The notes below the pieces were generated by a model. That model was given only the letters and a program-made list of their open reading frames with translations. It ran no database searches and was not told the origin of the DNA. A program made the translations under genes and the position numbers. From NCBI GenBank assembly GCA_030418545.1, contig QAIB01000009.1:1-64000 (forward strand): a stretch of DNA of 64,000 nucleotides, written 5' to 3'. The stretch is from Xenophilus aerolatus (GTDB taxonomy: Bacteria; Pseudomonadota; Gammaproteobacteria; Burkholderiales; Burkholderiaceae_C). Of this stretch, positions 42,772 to 53,670 are shown piece by piece. The stretch's first letter is position 1; every line of letters begins with the position of its first letter.

Positions 42772-43977
42772 ATGAGCCTGATCCATCGCCGTACCGTCCT
42801 GGCCAGTGCCGCACTCGCACTGGCAGCCAGCGCGCTGCCCGCCGCCGCCTTCGAGAACAAGGCCGAGGGCGTGCTCGAAAAGGAAATCGTGCTCGGCTCG
42901 TCGCAACCGATGTCGGGCACGCTGGCCTACATGGGCAAGGCCGCCGACGAAGGCATCCGCACCTACTTCGACATGGTCAACGAGAAGGGCGGCGTAAACG
43001 GCCGCAAGCTCAAGCTCATCACCTACGACGACGAGCTCAAGCCCGCGAAGTCGGTGGCCAACGCCAAGCTGCTGGTCGAGCGCGACAACGTGCTGGCCAT
43101 GGTCGGCAACATCGGCCACGCGACGAACATCAGCGCCTACGAGTACAGCTCGACCAAGAACGTGCCGACCATCGGCGCGCTAAGCATCTCGGACCTCACC
43201 AGCACGCCGCCGCGCGAGCTGCTGTACGTGCTGCCCTCGCCGCAGTCGACCGAGACCGCGTCATACATCGACTACGCCGTCAACACGCTCAAGGCCAAGA
43301 AGGTGGCGATGCTCTACCAGAACGACGGCTGGGGCAAACCGGCCTACGACGTGGCCGTCAAGCAGCTGGAGAAGCACGGCATGAAGCTGGTCGAGGCGCA
43401 GAGCTTCGAGCGCTTCGCGACCGATCTCACCTCGCAGGTCTTCAAGCTCAAGCAGTCCGAACCCGACGTGGTGATCGTCTACGCCCTGGGCCAGGAGGCG
43501 GTGCAGTTCTTCCGCGGCGCCGAGAAGCTGGGCTGGAAGCCCACGGTATTCGGCGCCGGCGGGCTGAATGACCCGAAGTTCGTCGAGCTGCTCGGCAAGA
43601 CCCAGTCGAAGCTGTACGTGGCCTCGTACTACGACGCCGTGGAGGGCGACAACCCCGCGATCCAGTCCTTCTTCCAGCGCTACACCAAGCTGTACCCCAA
43701 GTCGGCGCCGTCCTCGATGGCGCTGATGGGCTACTCGGCCGCGGCCGTCACCGTCGAGGCACTGCAGCGCGCCGGCGCCGAGCCTTCGCGCGCCAAGGTC
43801 GCCGCGGCGCTGGACGGCATGAAGGACTTCGACCAGAAGATCGGCCCCAAGATCACCTTCCAGCCCGTCAATGCCGGGCCCTACGCGCGCCGCGGCCAGA
43901 CCGGCATCGCGCTGATGGAACTCCAGGGCCAGAAATTCGTGGCGCTCGGCGGCTACATCGACCCCGTCAAGCGCTGA
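42772..43977 (+). CDS. ABC transporter periplasmic binding protein, LivJ/LivK type
   Basis: 401 aa with a signal peptide (RRTVLASAALALAASALPAAAF; the Arg-Arg is suggestive but no full Tat motif). The mature part has EIVLGSSQPMSGTLAYMGKAADEGIRTYF and VNGRKLKLITYDDELKP, typical of the type I periplasmic fold. It begins 45 bp after livF. Such proteins bind amino acids, aromatic acids or dicarboxylates; the ligand cannot be read off, but the flanking enzymes suggest an organic acid. Confidence 0.93.
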   Translation: MSLIHRRTVLASAALALAASALPAAAFENKAEGVLEKEIVLGSSQPMSGTLAYMGKAADEGIRTYFDMVNEKGGVNGRKLKLITYDDELKPAKSVANAKLLVERDNVLAMVGNIGHATNISAYEYSSTKNVPTIGALSISDLTSTPPRELLYVLPSPQSTETASYIDYAVNTLKAKKVAMLYQNDGWGKPAYDVAVKQLEKHGMKLVEAQSFERFATDLTSQVFKLKQSEPDVVIVYALGQEAVQFFRGAEKLGWKPTVFGAGGLNDPKFVELLGKTQSKLYVASYYDAVEGDNPAIQSFFQRYTKLYPKSAPSSMALMGYSAAAVTVEALQRAGAEPSRAKVAAALDGMKDFDQKIGPKITFQPVNAGPYARRGQTGIALMELQGQKFVALGGYIDPVKR

Positions 43978-44004
43978 ACACGTCCATCGACCAGGAGCCA
44001 CCCC

Positions 44005-44880
44005 ATGCCCACCTTGCGCCAGACCCTTCGCCAACGCATCACCGACGGCCCCACCTTCTGGATGGCCGGCGTGCAGGACGCCCTCTCGGCCCTGCTGGTC
44101 GACCAGTCGGATTTCGACGGCATCTTCACCACCGGCTTCGGCATCTCGGCCTCGCTGCTCGGCCAGCCCGACATGGAGGTCTACACGCTGACCGAGAACG
44201 TCGCCGTGGTGAACCGCATCGCCAACATCGTGAAGAAGCCGATCTTCGCGGACGCCGACACGGGTTACGGCAACGTCATCAACGTGGCCCGCACCGTGCG
44301 CGAGTTCGAGAAGACCGGCGTCGCCGCCATCTCGATCGAGGACCAGATCAGCCCCAAGCGCTGCCCCGCGGCGGCCTCGGTGATGCCGGTGGTGCCGCTC
44401 AAGGACGCGGTGGCGCGCATCAAGGCCGCCGTCGATGCACGGCAGGACCCGGACTTTCTGATCGTGGCGCGCACCGACGTGCTCGACCCGTCGGAGGCGC
44501 TGGACCGCGCGGCCCGCTACGCCGAGGCCGGCGCCGACCTGATCCAGCCCATCTCGCGCACCTTCCAGGGCTACGACGACCTGGTCAGGCTGCGCGAGGT
44601 GTCGGGCCGGCGACTGTCGCTGCAACTGATGCAGGGCCTGTGGATGGCCAAGCTCAGCCGCGAGCAGATCGAATCGGTGGCCGCCTTCGCGACCTACCCG
44701 ATCGTCACGCTGATGAGCACGGTGCACGCACTGCAGGCCAACCTGGCGACCCTCGCGGCGCGCCGCACGGGCGACGTCGACGGTCTGCCCGCGGGGCAGG
44801 TCACGATGCCCGAGTTCAAGGACGTGATCGGCTGGAAGGCCTTCGAGGAACGCCAGGCGCACTACGAGCTGGCGGACTGA
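44005..44880 (+). CDS. Isocitrate lyase/PEP mutase-family C-C lyase
   Basis: 291 aa. The family block includes VQDALSALLVDQSDFDGIFTTGF, FADADTGYGNVINVARTV (metal-binding Asp), ISIEDQISPKRCPAAA and IVARTDVLDP. The Cys of KRC, which marks lyases as opposed to phosphonomutases, is kept, although KKCGH or KRCGH reads KRCPA. Members cleave methylisocitrate, 2,3-dimethylmalate or related hydroxy-dicarboxylates. As the last gene of an operon that starts with a hydratase pair, it probably cleaves the hydration product, perhaps to pyruvate plus a short acid. The exact substrate is inference. Confidence 0.88.
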   Translation: MPTLRQTLRQRITDGPTFWMAGVQDALSALLVDQSDFDGIFTTGFGISASLLGQPDMEVYTLTENVAVVNRIANIVKKPIFADADTGYGNVINVARTVREFEKTGVAAISIEDQISPKRCPAAASVMPVVPLKDAVARIKAAVDARQDPDFLIVARTDVLDPSEALDRAARYAEAGADLIQPISRTFQGYDDLVRLREVSGRRLSLQLMQGLWMAKLSREQIESVAAFATYPIVTLMSTVHALQANLATLAARRTGDVDGLPAGQVTMPEFKDVIGWKAFEERQAHYELAD

Positions 44881-44906
44881 CACCGGCCGGCTCTCAGATC
44901 AAAATG

Positions 44907-44953
44907 GCTGCCAGCGCCCGTCCCACGGGCGCCGGCAGCTATTTTTTGATAGC
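44907..44953. repeat. Two-hairpin intergenic repeat, copy 6, with extended stem
   Basis: GCTGCC and GGCAGC arms lengthen the hairpin GCGCCCG-TCCCA-CGGGCGC (44914-44932), followed by GCTATTTTTTGATAGC (44938-44953). With six T residues directly after the stem it could terminate the dicarboxylate operon. Confidence 0.8.
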
Positions 44954-44994
44954 AACACAGCGATCGCACGAAGGCGGAGATCGGGCGGGCTACG

Positions 44995-45789
44995 ATGCCG
45001 CCCGCCGCTTTTGCCCTTGCGCCCCCGCTCACCGCCATGCTCGACCACGTCTTCCTTCTGCCTGCCTGGGCGCAATTGCTCGTCTGCGCCGCCTATGGCC
45101 TCGTGATGTTCGCCGCTTCGGCCGGGGTGCTGCAACTGCTGCATCGCCGGCATCTGCAGAACGCCCGGCTGCTGCCCGTGGGGCCGGCGTTCCAGATCGT
45201 CACGGTGCTGTTCGCGCTGCTGCTCGGGTTCCTGGCCGCGGACCTCTGGGCACAGCAGCGCCAGGCGGTGGACGCGGCCTTCAAGGAAGCCCTCGCCTTC
45301 AATCGGCTCGCGGTGCTCGCCGAATCCGCGGCCCCGCAGCAGCCCGCCGCGGCAACCCTGCTGCAGGACTACCGCGCCGCGGTGGCCGACGCCGAATGGG
45401 GCCGCGACGCCAACCAGGTCGCCGACCCGCGCGCGACAGCCGCCCTGAAGGCGATGCGGGTGATGGGCGTGGCAGACGGCGCCATGAGGCCGGCCCTGGC
45501 CGCCGAGTGGATGCGCGCCACCGGCGAACTGCAGGAGGCCCGCGATCGCCGGCTGCTGATCGGGACGGACACGACGGACAACAGCCAATGGACGCTCGTG
45601 CTCATGCTGGCGTTCTTCGCGGCCGTGGCGCTGGCGGTCTGTCACATGGACCGGCCGCCTGCCGGACGGCTCATCCTCGCCGTGTTCGCCCTGGCACTGA
45701 CCCTGGTGTTCTGGCAGCTGGCGCGCCACACCAACCCCTACGCCGGCGGCGACCTGCGCATTCCCGTGCCGCTGGCGTTGAAGTCCTAG
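44995..45789 (+). CDS. DUF4239-like membrane protein
   Basis: 264 aa from ATG 44995; ATG 45037 (MLDHVFLLPAW) is equally possible and neither has a clear ribosome binding site. Two N-terminal helices, a cytoplasmic or periplasmic middle region (AAFKEALAFNRLAVLAESAAP, LLQDYRAAVADAEWG) and two C-terminal helices give the bestrophin-like DUF4239 layout. Function unknown; ion channel activity is only suggested by the fold. Confidence 0.7.
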   Translation: MPPAAFALAPPLTAMLDHVFLLPAWAQLLVCAAYGLVMFAASAGVLQLLHRRHLQNARLLPVGPAFQIVTVLFALLLGFLAADLWAQQRQAVDAAFKEALAFNRLAVLAESAAPQQPAAATLLQDYRAAVADAEWGRDANQVADPRATAALKAMRVMGVADGAMRPALAAEWMRATGELQEARDRRLLIGTDTTDNSQWTLVLMLAFFAAVALAVCHMDRPPAGRLILAVFALALTLVFWQLARHTNPYAGGDLRIPVPLALKS

Positions 45790-45794
45790 AACGC

Positions 45795-46865
45795 TTACAG
45801 GGGCAGCACCGCCTTCGGGTCGGGCCGGCGCAGCCACTCGGCCCACTCGTCGGCCAGCCGCCCCGCCTCGCCCACCGCCCTGGTCCAGGCAGCGATGCGC
45901 GCGTCGCTGTCGCCGGCATAGCCGGTGAAGTCGGTGCGGTCGGGCAGCTTGCCGCGCGGCAGGGTGCGCACCCAATCGGGGTCGGGCGCGAGGACCACCA
46001 TGCGGTCGAGAAACGGCGTGGCGCGGTGCCGCCACTTCAGGCCCTTGTCGAGCCAGCCGGGCACCACCGCCTGCTGGAAGTGCGGGTACAGCACGATGCC
46101 GTCCGGGTTGCTGTATTTCAGGTGCAGGTGGTAGTCGGTGATGCCGCCGTCCCAGTAGGCGCCGGGCGGGCCGCCGGGAATGTCGTGCACCGCCTGCAGC
46201 ACGAAAGGGATCGAGCACGAGGCCTGCAGCGCCGGCTGGAAGTTGCCCTCCGCCAGCTCGACGCGGCGCGTGCGGAAGTCCAGGGTGTCGAAGGGCAAGG
46301 ACGAACCCGGCGTGGAGAACACGCAGCGCTCCAGCCACGCGCCGAGGCTGCGGCGGCTCAGGCTGTTGCTGGCGAAGGCGCCGAGGTAGCCGGCCACCGT
46401 GCGCGCCCTGCCCTCGCGGCCCAGGATGTGGCGCCCGCGGGCGGTCACGATGTGGAGCCGGTAGCGCGGATGCGCCAGCACCTCGCCGGCGCGGCCGCCG
46501 AAGAAGCCCTGCAGGCTCTGCGAGAAATTGGCGCTGACCTCCGCCGCGCCCATGCGCCTTCCGCCCCTGGGCGTGTCGAAGCGCTGCTGCACGTAGTCGC
46601 GCTCGAAGCGGGCGAAGGCCTCGGCGGGATCATTCAGGCAGGCCGTGGCCAGGCGCCACGCGCCGATCGACGCGCCGACGAAGTCCACCGGCTGGCTCGA
46701 CTGCGGCAGCCATTCGCCGAAGAGAAAGCGGTCGAGCGGGCCGAGGATCAGCCCCTTGGGACCGCCGGCCGCGCCGGGGACCACCCGCACGTCGGCGGGC
46801 GACAGGCCGTGGTCGGCGATGTGGGCGCGGGCGGCGGGGCCGGCGTAGAGGCGCAGGGCTTTCAT
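45795..46865 (-). CDS. Patatin-like phospholipase
   Basis: 356 aa. The oxyanion loop GAAGGPKGLILG, nucleophile elbow GASIGAWRLA (GxSxG) and catalytic Asp in YWDGGITDYH form the patatin Ser-Asp dyad. It has no signal peptide, so it is probably cytoplasmic or exported by another route. It is monocistronic and nearly abuts the DUF4239 gene tail to tail (5 bp). Confidence 0.88.
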   Translation of the reverse strand: MKALRLYAGPAARAHIADHGLSPADVRVVPGAAGGPKGLILGPLDRFLFGEWLPQSSQPVDFVGASIGAWRLATACLNDPAEAFARFERDYVQQRFDTPRGGRRMGAAEVSANFSQSLQGFFGGRAGEVLAHPRYRLHIVTARGRHILGREGRARTVAGYLGAFASNSLSRRSLGAWLERCVFSTPGSSLPFDTLDFRTRRVELAEGNFQPALQASCSIPFVLQAVHDIPGGPPGAYWDGGITDYHLHLKYSNPDGIVLYPHFQQAVVPGWLDKGLKWRHRATPFLDRMVVLAPDPDWVRTLPRGKLPDRTDFTGYAGDSDARIAAWTRAVGEAGRLADEWAEWLRRPDPKAVLPL

Positions 46866-46914
46866 GCGGGTGGGGATTGTGCAAGAGCAGTGCCCGCCGT
46901 GCCGCGGGCCGGCC

Positions 46915-48297
46915 TCATGCCCTGTCCCGCAGGCGCGTCAGCGCGGCCGCGTGCTCCGCGCATACGGCGCGAAAGCCATCGCCGATGCGCGCGTCGCCGG
47001 CGGCCTCCTGCCAGAAGCCGAGGGCCGCCGTGCACGCCTCCAGCCAGGCCGCGCGCTGGGCCGGTGCGGGCAGCGCCAGTTCGACCTCGCGCGCGGGCAA
47101 TTCGCCGCCAGGCAGCGGGGCATGGCGCATGGGCAGCATGTCGTAGGCCGGCGCCAGCTGCAGCCGACCGGCGACGGGCACGAAGGCCAGGTTGCCTGTG
47201 TGCATGTCGGTGTTGGCGATCAGGCGGCCGAACCACCACAGACGCTGCACGGCCGCCTGCGTGTCGTCGTCGACGAGGCCGAGGGCGCCCAGGCGCGCCA
47301 GCAGCAGGGGCCAGTCGGCGCTCGGGCTGCCGATGAAGGCGGCGTTGACCACGTCCAGCGCCACCAGCGGGCTACGGCCGGCCTCACCGTGGCGATCGAA
47401 GCGCTCGACCTCGAGGAAGGTGCGCCCGCCCGCCGCCAGCACCCGGCTGTGCGCCGCACGCAAGCCGGGCAACGCGCCCGCATGGGCGAGCGCCAGATGC
47501 TCGCAGACCAGCAGGTCGGACCAGCGCCGCACCGTGGCGGAATCCTCCGCACCGGAAAACTTGACGATCACGTGCGGCGTCGCCGCGCCATCGAGTGCGC
47601 GCCGGGCGGTGAACTTGGGGAACTCGCCCGCCGCACTCGACCCGGTCGCGCCGGCCGACACCGCGAGCTCGGCCTGCGCCAGATAGTGCGCTGGCAGATC
47701 GCCCGGCGGCACCGGCTCGACGCCTGCCGCGCGCTCGGTCAGCCACAGCTCGGTGGCGGCCTCGCCGACGATGAGGTTGCCGCTGAGGTCGCTGCCGGCC
47801 TGGCTCATCGCGAAGAGCGCGTCGTCGTCGCTCCATTGGGCCACGTCGGCGGGCACCTGCAGCCGTCGATGCTCGGCGCGCGCGAACTGCCGCCCCATGT
47901 AGCCCTGCGGGCGCATCTGCTGCAGCGGGTACGGCAGGCCGGGCCACCAGCCATCGGCCGCCACTGCGGGCACCGGCCATTCCGTGCCGGACAAGTCCAG
48001 CCAATGGCCTTCGGGCCGCAGCGGCTTCAGCGCGCTCAAGGCATGAAGCCGCCCGTGTGCGTCGACCGCGTGGAGGGGCAGGTTGGACGACCTGCCGCGC
48101 AGGGCCCGCGACAGGCCGTAGCGTGTGCGGCGTGCGCGGCCGGCCGTGACCAGTTCGCCCGGCGCCAGCCGTGCCAGCAGGCGATGCACGGTCGGCACGC
48201 TGATGCCCAGCGCTGACGCCAGCTCGCCTGCGCCAACGGGCGCCTGGAAGCCCAGCCGCTGGCGAAGCATGTCGACGGAGACGGAAGCGGCCGGCAC
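46915..48297 (-). CDS. yjjJ: HipA-family Ser/Thr kinase toxin YjjJ/HipH-like
   Basis: 460 aa from GTG 48297. It has an N-terminal helix-turn-helix (GAGELASALGISVPTVHRLLARL) and a HipA-type kinase core: FPKFTARR, HVIVKFSG (ATP-binding Lys), LEVERFDRHG, catalytic loop NTDMHTGNLAF and YDMLPMRH. YjjJ/HipH is the stand-alone HipA relative in E. coli, with no HipB next to it; here too no antitoxin gene is present. The fused helix-turn-helix may supply autoregulation, and a near-perfect inverted repeat sits just upstream. Confidence 0.9.
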   Translation of the reverse strand: MPAASVSVDMLRQRLGFQAPVGAGELASALGISVPTVHRLLARLAPGELVTAGRARRTRYGLSRALRGRSSNLPLHAVDAHGRLHALSALKPLRPEGHWLDLSGTEWPVPAVAADGWWPGLPYPLQQMRPQGYMGRQFARAEHRRLQVPADVAQWSDDDALFAMSQAGSDLSGNLIVGEAATELWLTERAAGVEPVPPGDLPAHYLAQAELAVSAGATGSSAAGEFPKFTARRALDGAATPHVIVKFSGAEDSATVRRWSDLLVCEHLALAHAGALPGLRAAHSRVLAAGGRTFLEVERFDRHGEAGRSPLVALDVVNAAFIGSPSADWPLLLARLGALGLVDDDTQAAVQRLWWFGRLIANTDMHTGNLAFVPVAGRLQLAPAYDMLPMRHAPLPGGELPAREVELALPAPAQRAAWLEACTAALGFWQEAAGDARIGDGFRAVCAEHAAALTRLRDRA

Positions 48298-48313
48298 GTG
48301 GTTGAAAAGAATG

Positions 48314-48334
48314 TTGAGAAGATATTTCTCTCAA
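48314..48334. promoter_or_regulatory. Inverted repeat upstream of yjjJ, candidate operator
   Basis: TTGAGAA-GATAT-TTCTCTCAA, near-perfect arms 16 bp upstream of the GTG start on the minus strand, inside a short A/T-rich region (48298-48420). The N-terminal helix-turn-helix of YjjJ is a natural candidate to bind it; this is inference. Confidence 0.55.
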
Positions 48335-48420
48335 TTCCCTTTGTGATCAACTACTTGCCGATGACCATCAAAATTTCTTGAAAGGATAAATCGCCAGATT
48401 TTCCGTCTGCCTGAACGCAC

Positions 48421-50799
<2,379 letters not shown>

Positions 50800-50879
50800 G
50801 CTTTCTTCGGGTCTGCCCTGGGGAAAAGCGCGGAAGTTTGCCATAGGGCACCGGCGCGCCCGGCGGTTAGGCTCGGCCC

Positions 50880-51359
50880 ATGAAACGTCTGCTGCGCGCC
50901 ATCGGCACGGCCCTGCTGGTGCCGCTGCTCCTGTTCGAGGAATGGGGCTGGGAGCCGCTCGCCGCGCTGGTCGGGCGACTCGCCCGGCTGCCGCTGTGGG
51001 CGCGGCTGGAGCGTTGGCTGCAGACGCTGCCGCCGTGGGCCGCGCTGCTCGCCTTCGGCGTGCCGATGCTGGCGCTGATCCCGGTCAAGCTGCTGGCGCT
51101 CGCGCTCTTCGGGCGCGGCCATGTGCTCACGGGACTGCTGCTGCTCGGCGGCGCCAAGCTGCTGGGCACCGCCGTGCTGGCGCGGCTGTTCCAGCTGGTG
51201 CAGCCGACGCTCATGCGCCTGGCCTGGTTCGCCCGCTGGTATCCGCGCTGGAAGGGCTGGAAGGACGCCGTGCTGGCCCGGGTGCGCGAGAGCGCGCCGT
51301 GGCGGCGCGTGCGGGCCTGGCGCCTGGGCGTGCGCCGCTGGTGGCGGCGCACGGGCTGA
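50880..51359 (+). CDS. Small membrane protein of unknown function
   Basis: 159 aa with two or three membrane helices (AIGTALLVPLLLFEEWGWEPL, WAALLAFGVPMLALIPVKLLALALF, LTGLLLLGGAKLLGTAVLARL) and a strongly basic Trp/Arg-rich C-terminus (RRWWRR). Divergent from tex by about 80 bp. I do not recognise a named family. Confidence 0.72.
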   Translation: MKRLLRAIGTALLVPLLLFEEWGWEPLAALVGRLARLPLWARLERWLQTLPPWAALLAFGVPMLALIPVKLLALALFGRGHVLTGLLLLGGAKLLGTAVLARLFQLVQPTLMRLAWFARWYPRWKGWKDAVLARVRESAPWRRVRAWRLGVRRWWRRTG

Positions 51360-51364
51360 CGATT

Positions 51365-51416
51365 GCTACGAAATCGATAGCGCCCCGCGCACGCCCCGTG
51401 GGCGCCGCAGGCCCTT
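51365..51416. repeat. Two-hairpin intergenic repeat, copy 7 (opposite order)
   Basis: GCTACGAAATCGATAGC (51365-51381) followed by the GC hairpin around ACGCCCCGTGGGCGCC and then CCCTTTTC. It lies between two convergent genes and can serve both 3' ends. Confidence 0.72.
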
Positions 51417-51421
51417 TTCGT

Positions 51422-52027
51422 TCAAATCCTGCAGTCGGCCAGGGTGCCGGCCTGCGCGGCCGCCACATGCCGCGCGATGGCCTCCGAGGCCTTCGCCGTG
51501 AGCCGCTGCGCGGCCTGGGCCAGCGCATCGATGCCTGCGCCGGCGGGCTCGCTGGCCGACCACTGGCACGCCGCGCTGCGGTCGCCGTCGGTGCGCCGCA
51601 GCGTCCAGCTCAGCGCCGCGTCGACGCGCGTGCCGTCGATGGCATCGAACTGGCGCACTTGCACCGCGATGCGCCAAGCGGGCTGGCCGGTCTGGCGGCC
51701 GCCGCGGGTCGAGTCCGCGGCGCCCAGGCGCGCAGCGACCCCACTGGCCAGGGCGTCGCGCAACTCGCTCTCGAAGGACGAGGACCAGCGGTGCTGCTCC
51801 AGCACATCGACTTCGGTGCTCGCCGCATCGGCCCTGCGCACCACCATCTGTGGCCGCGCCAGCCGCTCGGGCAAGGCCAGGGGCGCGAGTTCGATGAACA
51901 GCGGTGTGGCGTTGCGTGGCGCGCTCACCGCGGAGGGGTCGGCCAGGGTGTAGTAGCGGGTGACGGGCGTCGAGCAGGCGGACAGCAGCGCGGCCACGGC
52001 CCAGCCGGCGATGAGGAAAAGCTTCAT
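51422..52027 (-). CDS. pqiC: PqiC-type outer-membrane lipoprotein
   Basis: 201 aa. Lipobox ALLSAC after an N-terminal signal peptide, then PVTRYYTLADPS and the ABC-auxiliary lipoprotein domain with ELAPLALPERLARPQMVVR. PqiC caps the PqiB tunnel at the outer membrane in E. coli. It overlaps pqiB by 4 bp. Confidence 0.9.
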   Translation of the reverse strand: MKLFLIAGWAVAALLSACSTPVTRYYTLADPSAVSAPRNATPLFIELAPLALPERLARPQMVVRRADAASTEVDVLEQHRWSSSFESELRDALASGVAARLGAADSTRGGRQTGQPAWRIAVQVRQFDAIDGTRVDAALSWTLRRTDGDRSAACQWSASEPAGAGIDALAQAAQRLTAKASEAIARHVAAAQAGTLADCRI

Positions 52028-53670
52028 TTCTTTTTGTCGTCCGGTTTGCCGCGCAACAGCGACTCGGGGTGACGTTCGAGGTAGTCGGTCAGCACGCGGA
52101 TCGACCCGGCGGTGCGCGTCAGCTCCTGCAAGGTCTGCCGCAGGTCCTGCTGCAGCGGCGAATCCTCGGCCAGCGTGCGGTCGGCGGTGTTGATGGTCTT
52201 GCGCGCGTCCTTCATGGCCGCGGCGATCTCGGGCGTCACGTCGTTGTTGATGCGGGTGACGGTGCTTTCGGCCGCGGTGAGGGTCTTGTCGAGCGTGCGC
52301 AGGGTCTTGCGCAGGTCGGCCGAGATCTCCTCGAAGGGGATCTTGTTGATCTTGGCCGCGATCTCCTGCACCTGCGACTGGATCTCGTCCAGGCTGTTCT
52401 GGACCGTGGGCAGCTGGATCGGGTTCGCGCTCGGGTCGAACTTGACCGGCTTTTCCTTGGGGAAGAAGTCCAGCGCGACGTACACCTGGCCGGTCAGCAG
52501 GTTGCCCGTGCGCAACTGCGCGCGCAGCCCCTTGCCGATCAGGAAGCGCAGCCGTTCTTCCTGCGTGTACTTCGACTCCGCCGGCGCCTGCCCGCTGGCC
52601 ACGGCCGCGCGGCGCAGGCGATCGGGATACACGGTGATGAGCACCGGCATGAGGAATTCGCGCTCGGAGCGGTCGAACTGCACGCCGATCGATTTCACCT
52701 CGCCCAGCACGATGCCGCGGAAGTCCACCGGTGCACCGGGCGACAGGCCGCGCAGCGACTGGTTGAAGTACATCAGCATGGTCTGCGAGGGGCCGTCGGG
52801 CTCCTTCATGGCCGTGGTTTCGTCGTCGGCCAGCGCATAGGCCGTGTTCTCCTGCGCCACCGGCCCCATCGCGTCGTCGGGCGCCGCGAAGGCGACGCCG
52901 CCCAGCAGGATGGTCGCCAGCGACTGCGTGCGCACGGTCAGGCCGCTCGCGCCCAGCTGCACGTTGAGCCCGCTGGCGTGCCAGAAGCGCGTGTTCGCGC
53001 CGACGAACTTGTCGTAGGGCGCATTGACGAAGATGCGCATCGTCACGCCGCGGCCGTCGCCGTCGAGGTCGAAGGACGACACCTGCCCCACCTTGATGCG
53101 GCGGAAGTACACCGGCGAGCCGATGTCCAGCGAGCCGATGTCGCGCGCCCGCAGCGTGTACTGCCGCCCGCTCAGGTCGCGCGTGACGATGGGCGGCAGC
53201 TCCAGGCCCTCGAACTCGTCCGTGGTCTCGTCGACGGTGCCGGCGTCGGCGCCGATGTAGGCCCCCGACAGCAGCGTGGTCAGGCCCGAGATGCCCGAGG
53301 TGTCCAGGCGCGGGCGCACCACCCAGTAGCGCGCGTCCTTGGCGGTGAAGCCGTCGGCGGCCTCCTTGTTGAGCTGCACCTGCACGCGCACGTGCGAGCG
53401 GTCGCGCGACAGGCGGATCGCCTGCACGGTGCCGATCTGCACGTCCTTGTACTTCACCGCGGTCTTGCCGGCCTCCAGGCCCTCGGCGGTCTTGAAGCTC
53501 AGCACGATCTCGGGCCCGCGGTTCCACAGGATCTTGGCCACCAGCGTGATGCCGACCAGCGCCGCCACGATCGGGATCAGCCAGATCAGCGAGGGCACCC
53601 AGTCGCGCCGGCGCTCCACGCGGGGCGCGGCCGGCTGGGGTCCCGCGGGCGGGGGAACTTCTTCGTTCAT
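52024..53670 (-). CDS. pqiB: PqiB, MCE-domain intermembrane lipid transport protein
   Basis: 548 aa, matching E. coli PqiB (546). A single N-terminal membrane helix (LIWLIPIVAALVGITLVAKIL) is followed by three MCE domains, beginning near VLSFKTAEGLEAGKTAVKYKDVQIG, SPVYFRRIKVGQVSSFDLD and APVDFRGIVLGEVKSIGVQF, and a long C-terminal coiled coil from about 440 (SLDEIQSQVQEIAAKI) that forms the tunnel needle. Confidence 0.95.
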   Translation of the reverse strand: MNEEVPPPAGPQPAAPRVERRRDWVPSLIWLIPIVAALVGITLVAKILWNRGPEIVLSFKTAEGLEAGKTAVKYKDVQIGTVQAIRLSRDRSHVRVQVQLNKEAADGFTAKDARYWVVRPRLDTSGISGLTTLLSGAYIGADAGTVDETTDEFEGLELPPIVTRDLSGRQYTLRARDIGSLDIGSPVYFRRIKVGQVSSFDLDGDGRGVTMRIFVNAPYDKFVGANTRFWHASGLNVQLGASGLTVRTQSLATILLGGVAFAAPDDAMGPVAQENTAYALADDETTAMKEPDGPSQTMLMYFNQSLRGLSPGAPVDFRGIVLGEVKSIGVQFDRSEREFLMPVLITVYPDRLRRAAVASGQAPAESKYTQEERLRFLIGKGLRAQLRTGNLLTGQVYVALDFFPKEKPVKFDPSANPIQLPTVQNSLDEIQSQVQEIAAKINKIPFEEISADLRKTLRTLDKTLTAAESTVTRINNDVTPEIAAAMKDARKTINTADRTLAEDSPLQQDLRQTLQELTRTAGSIRVLTDYLERHPESLLRGKPDDKKK

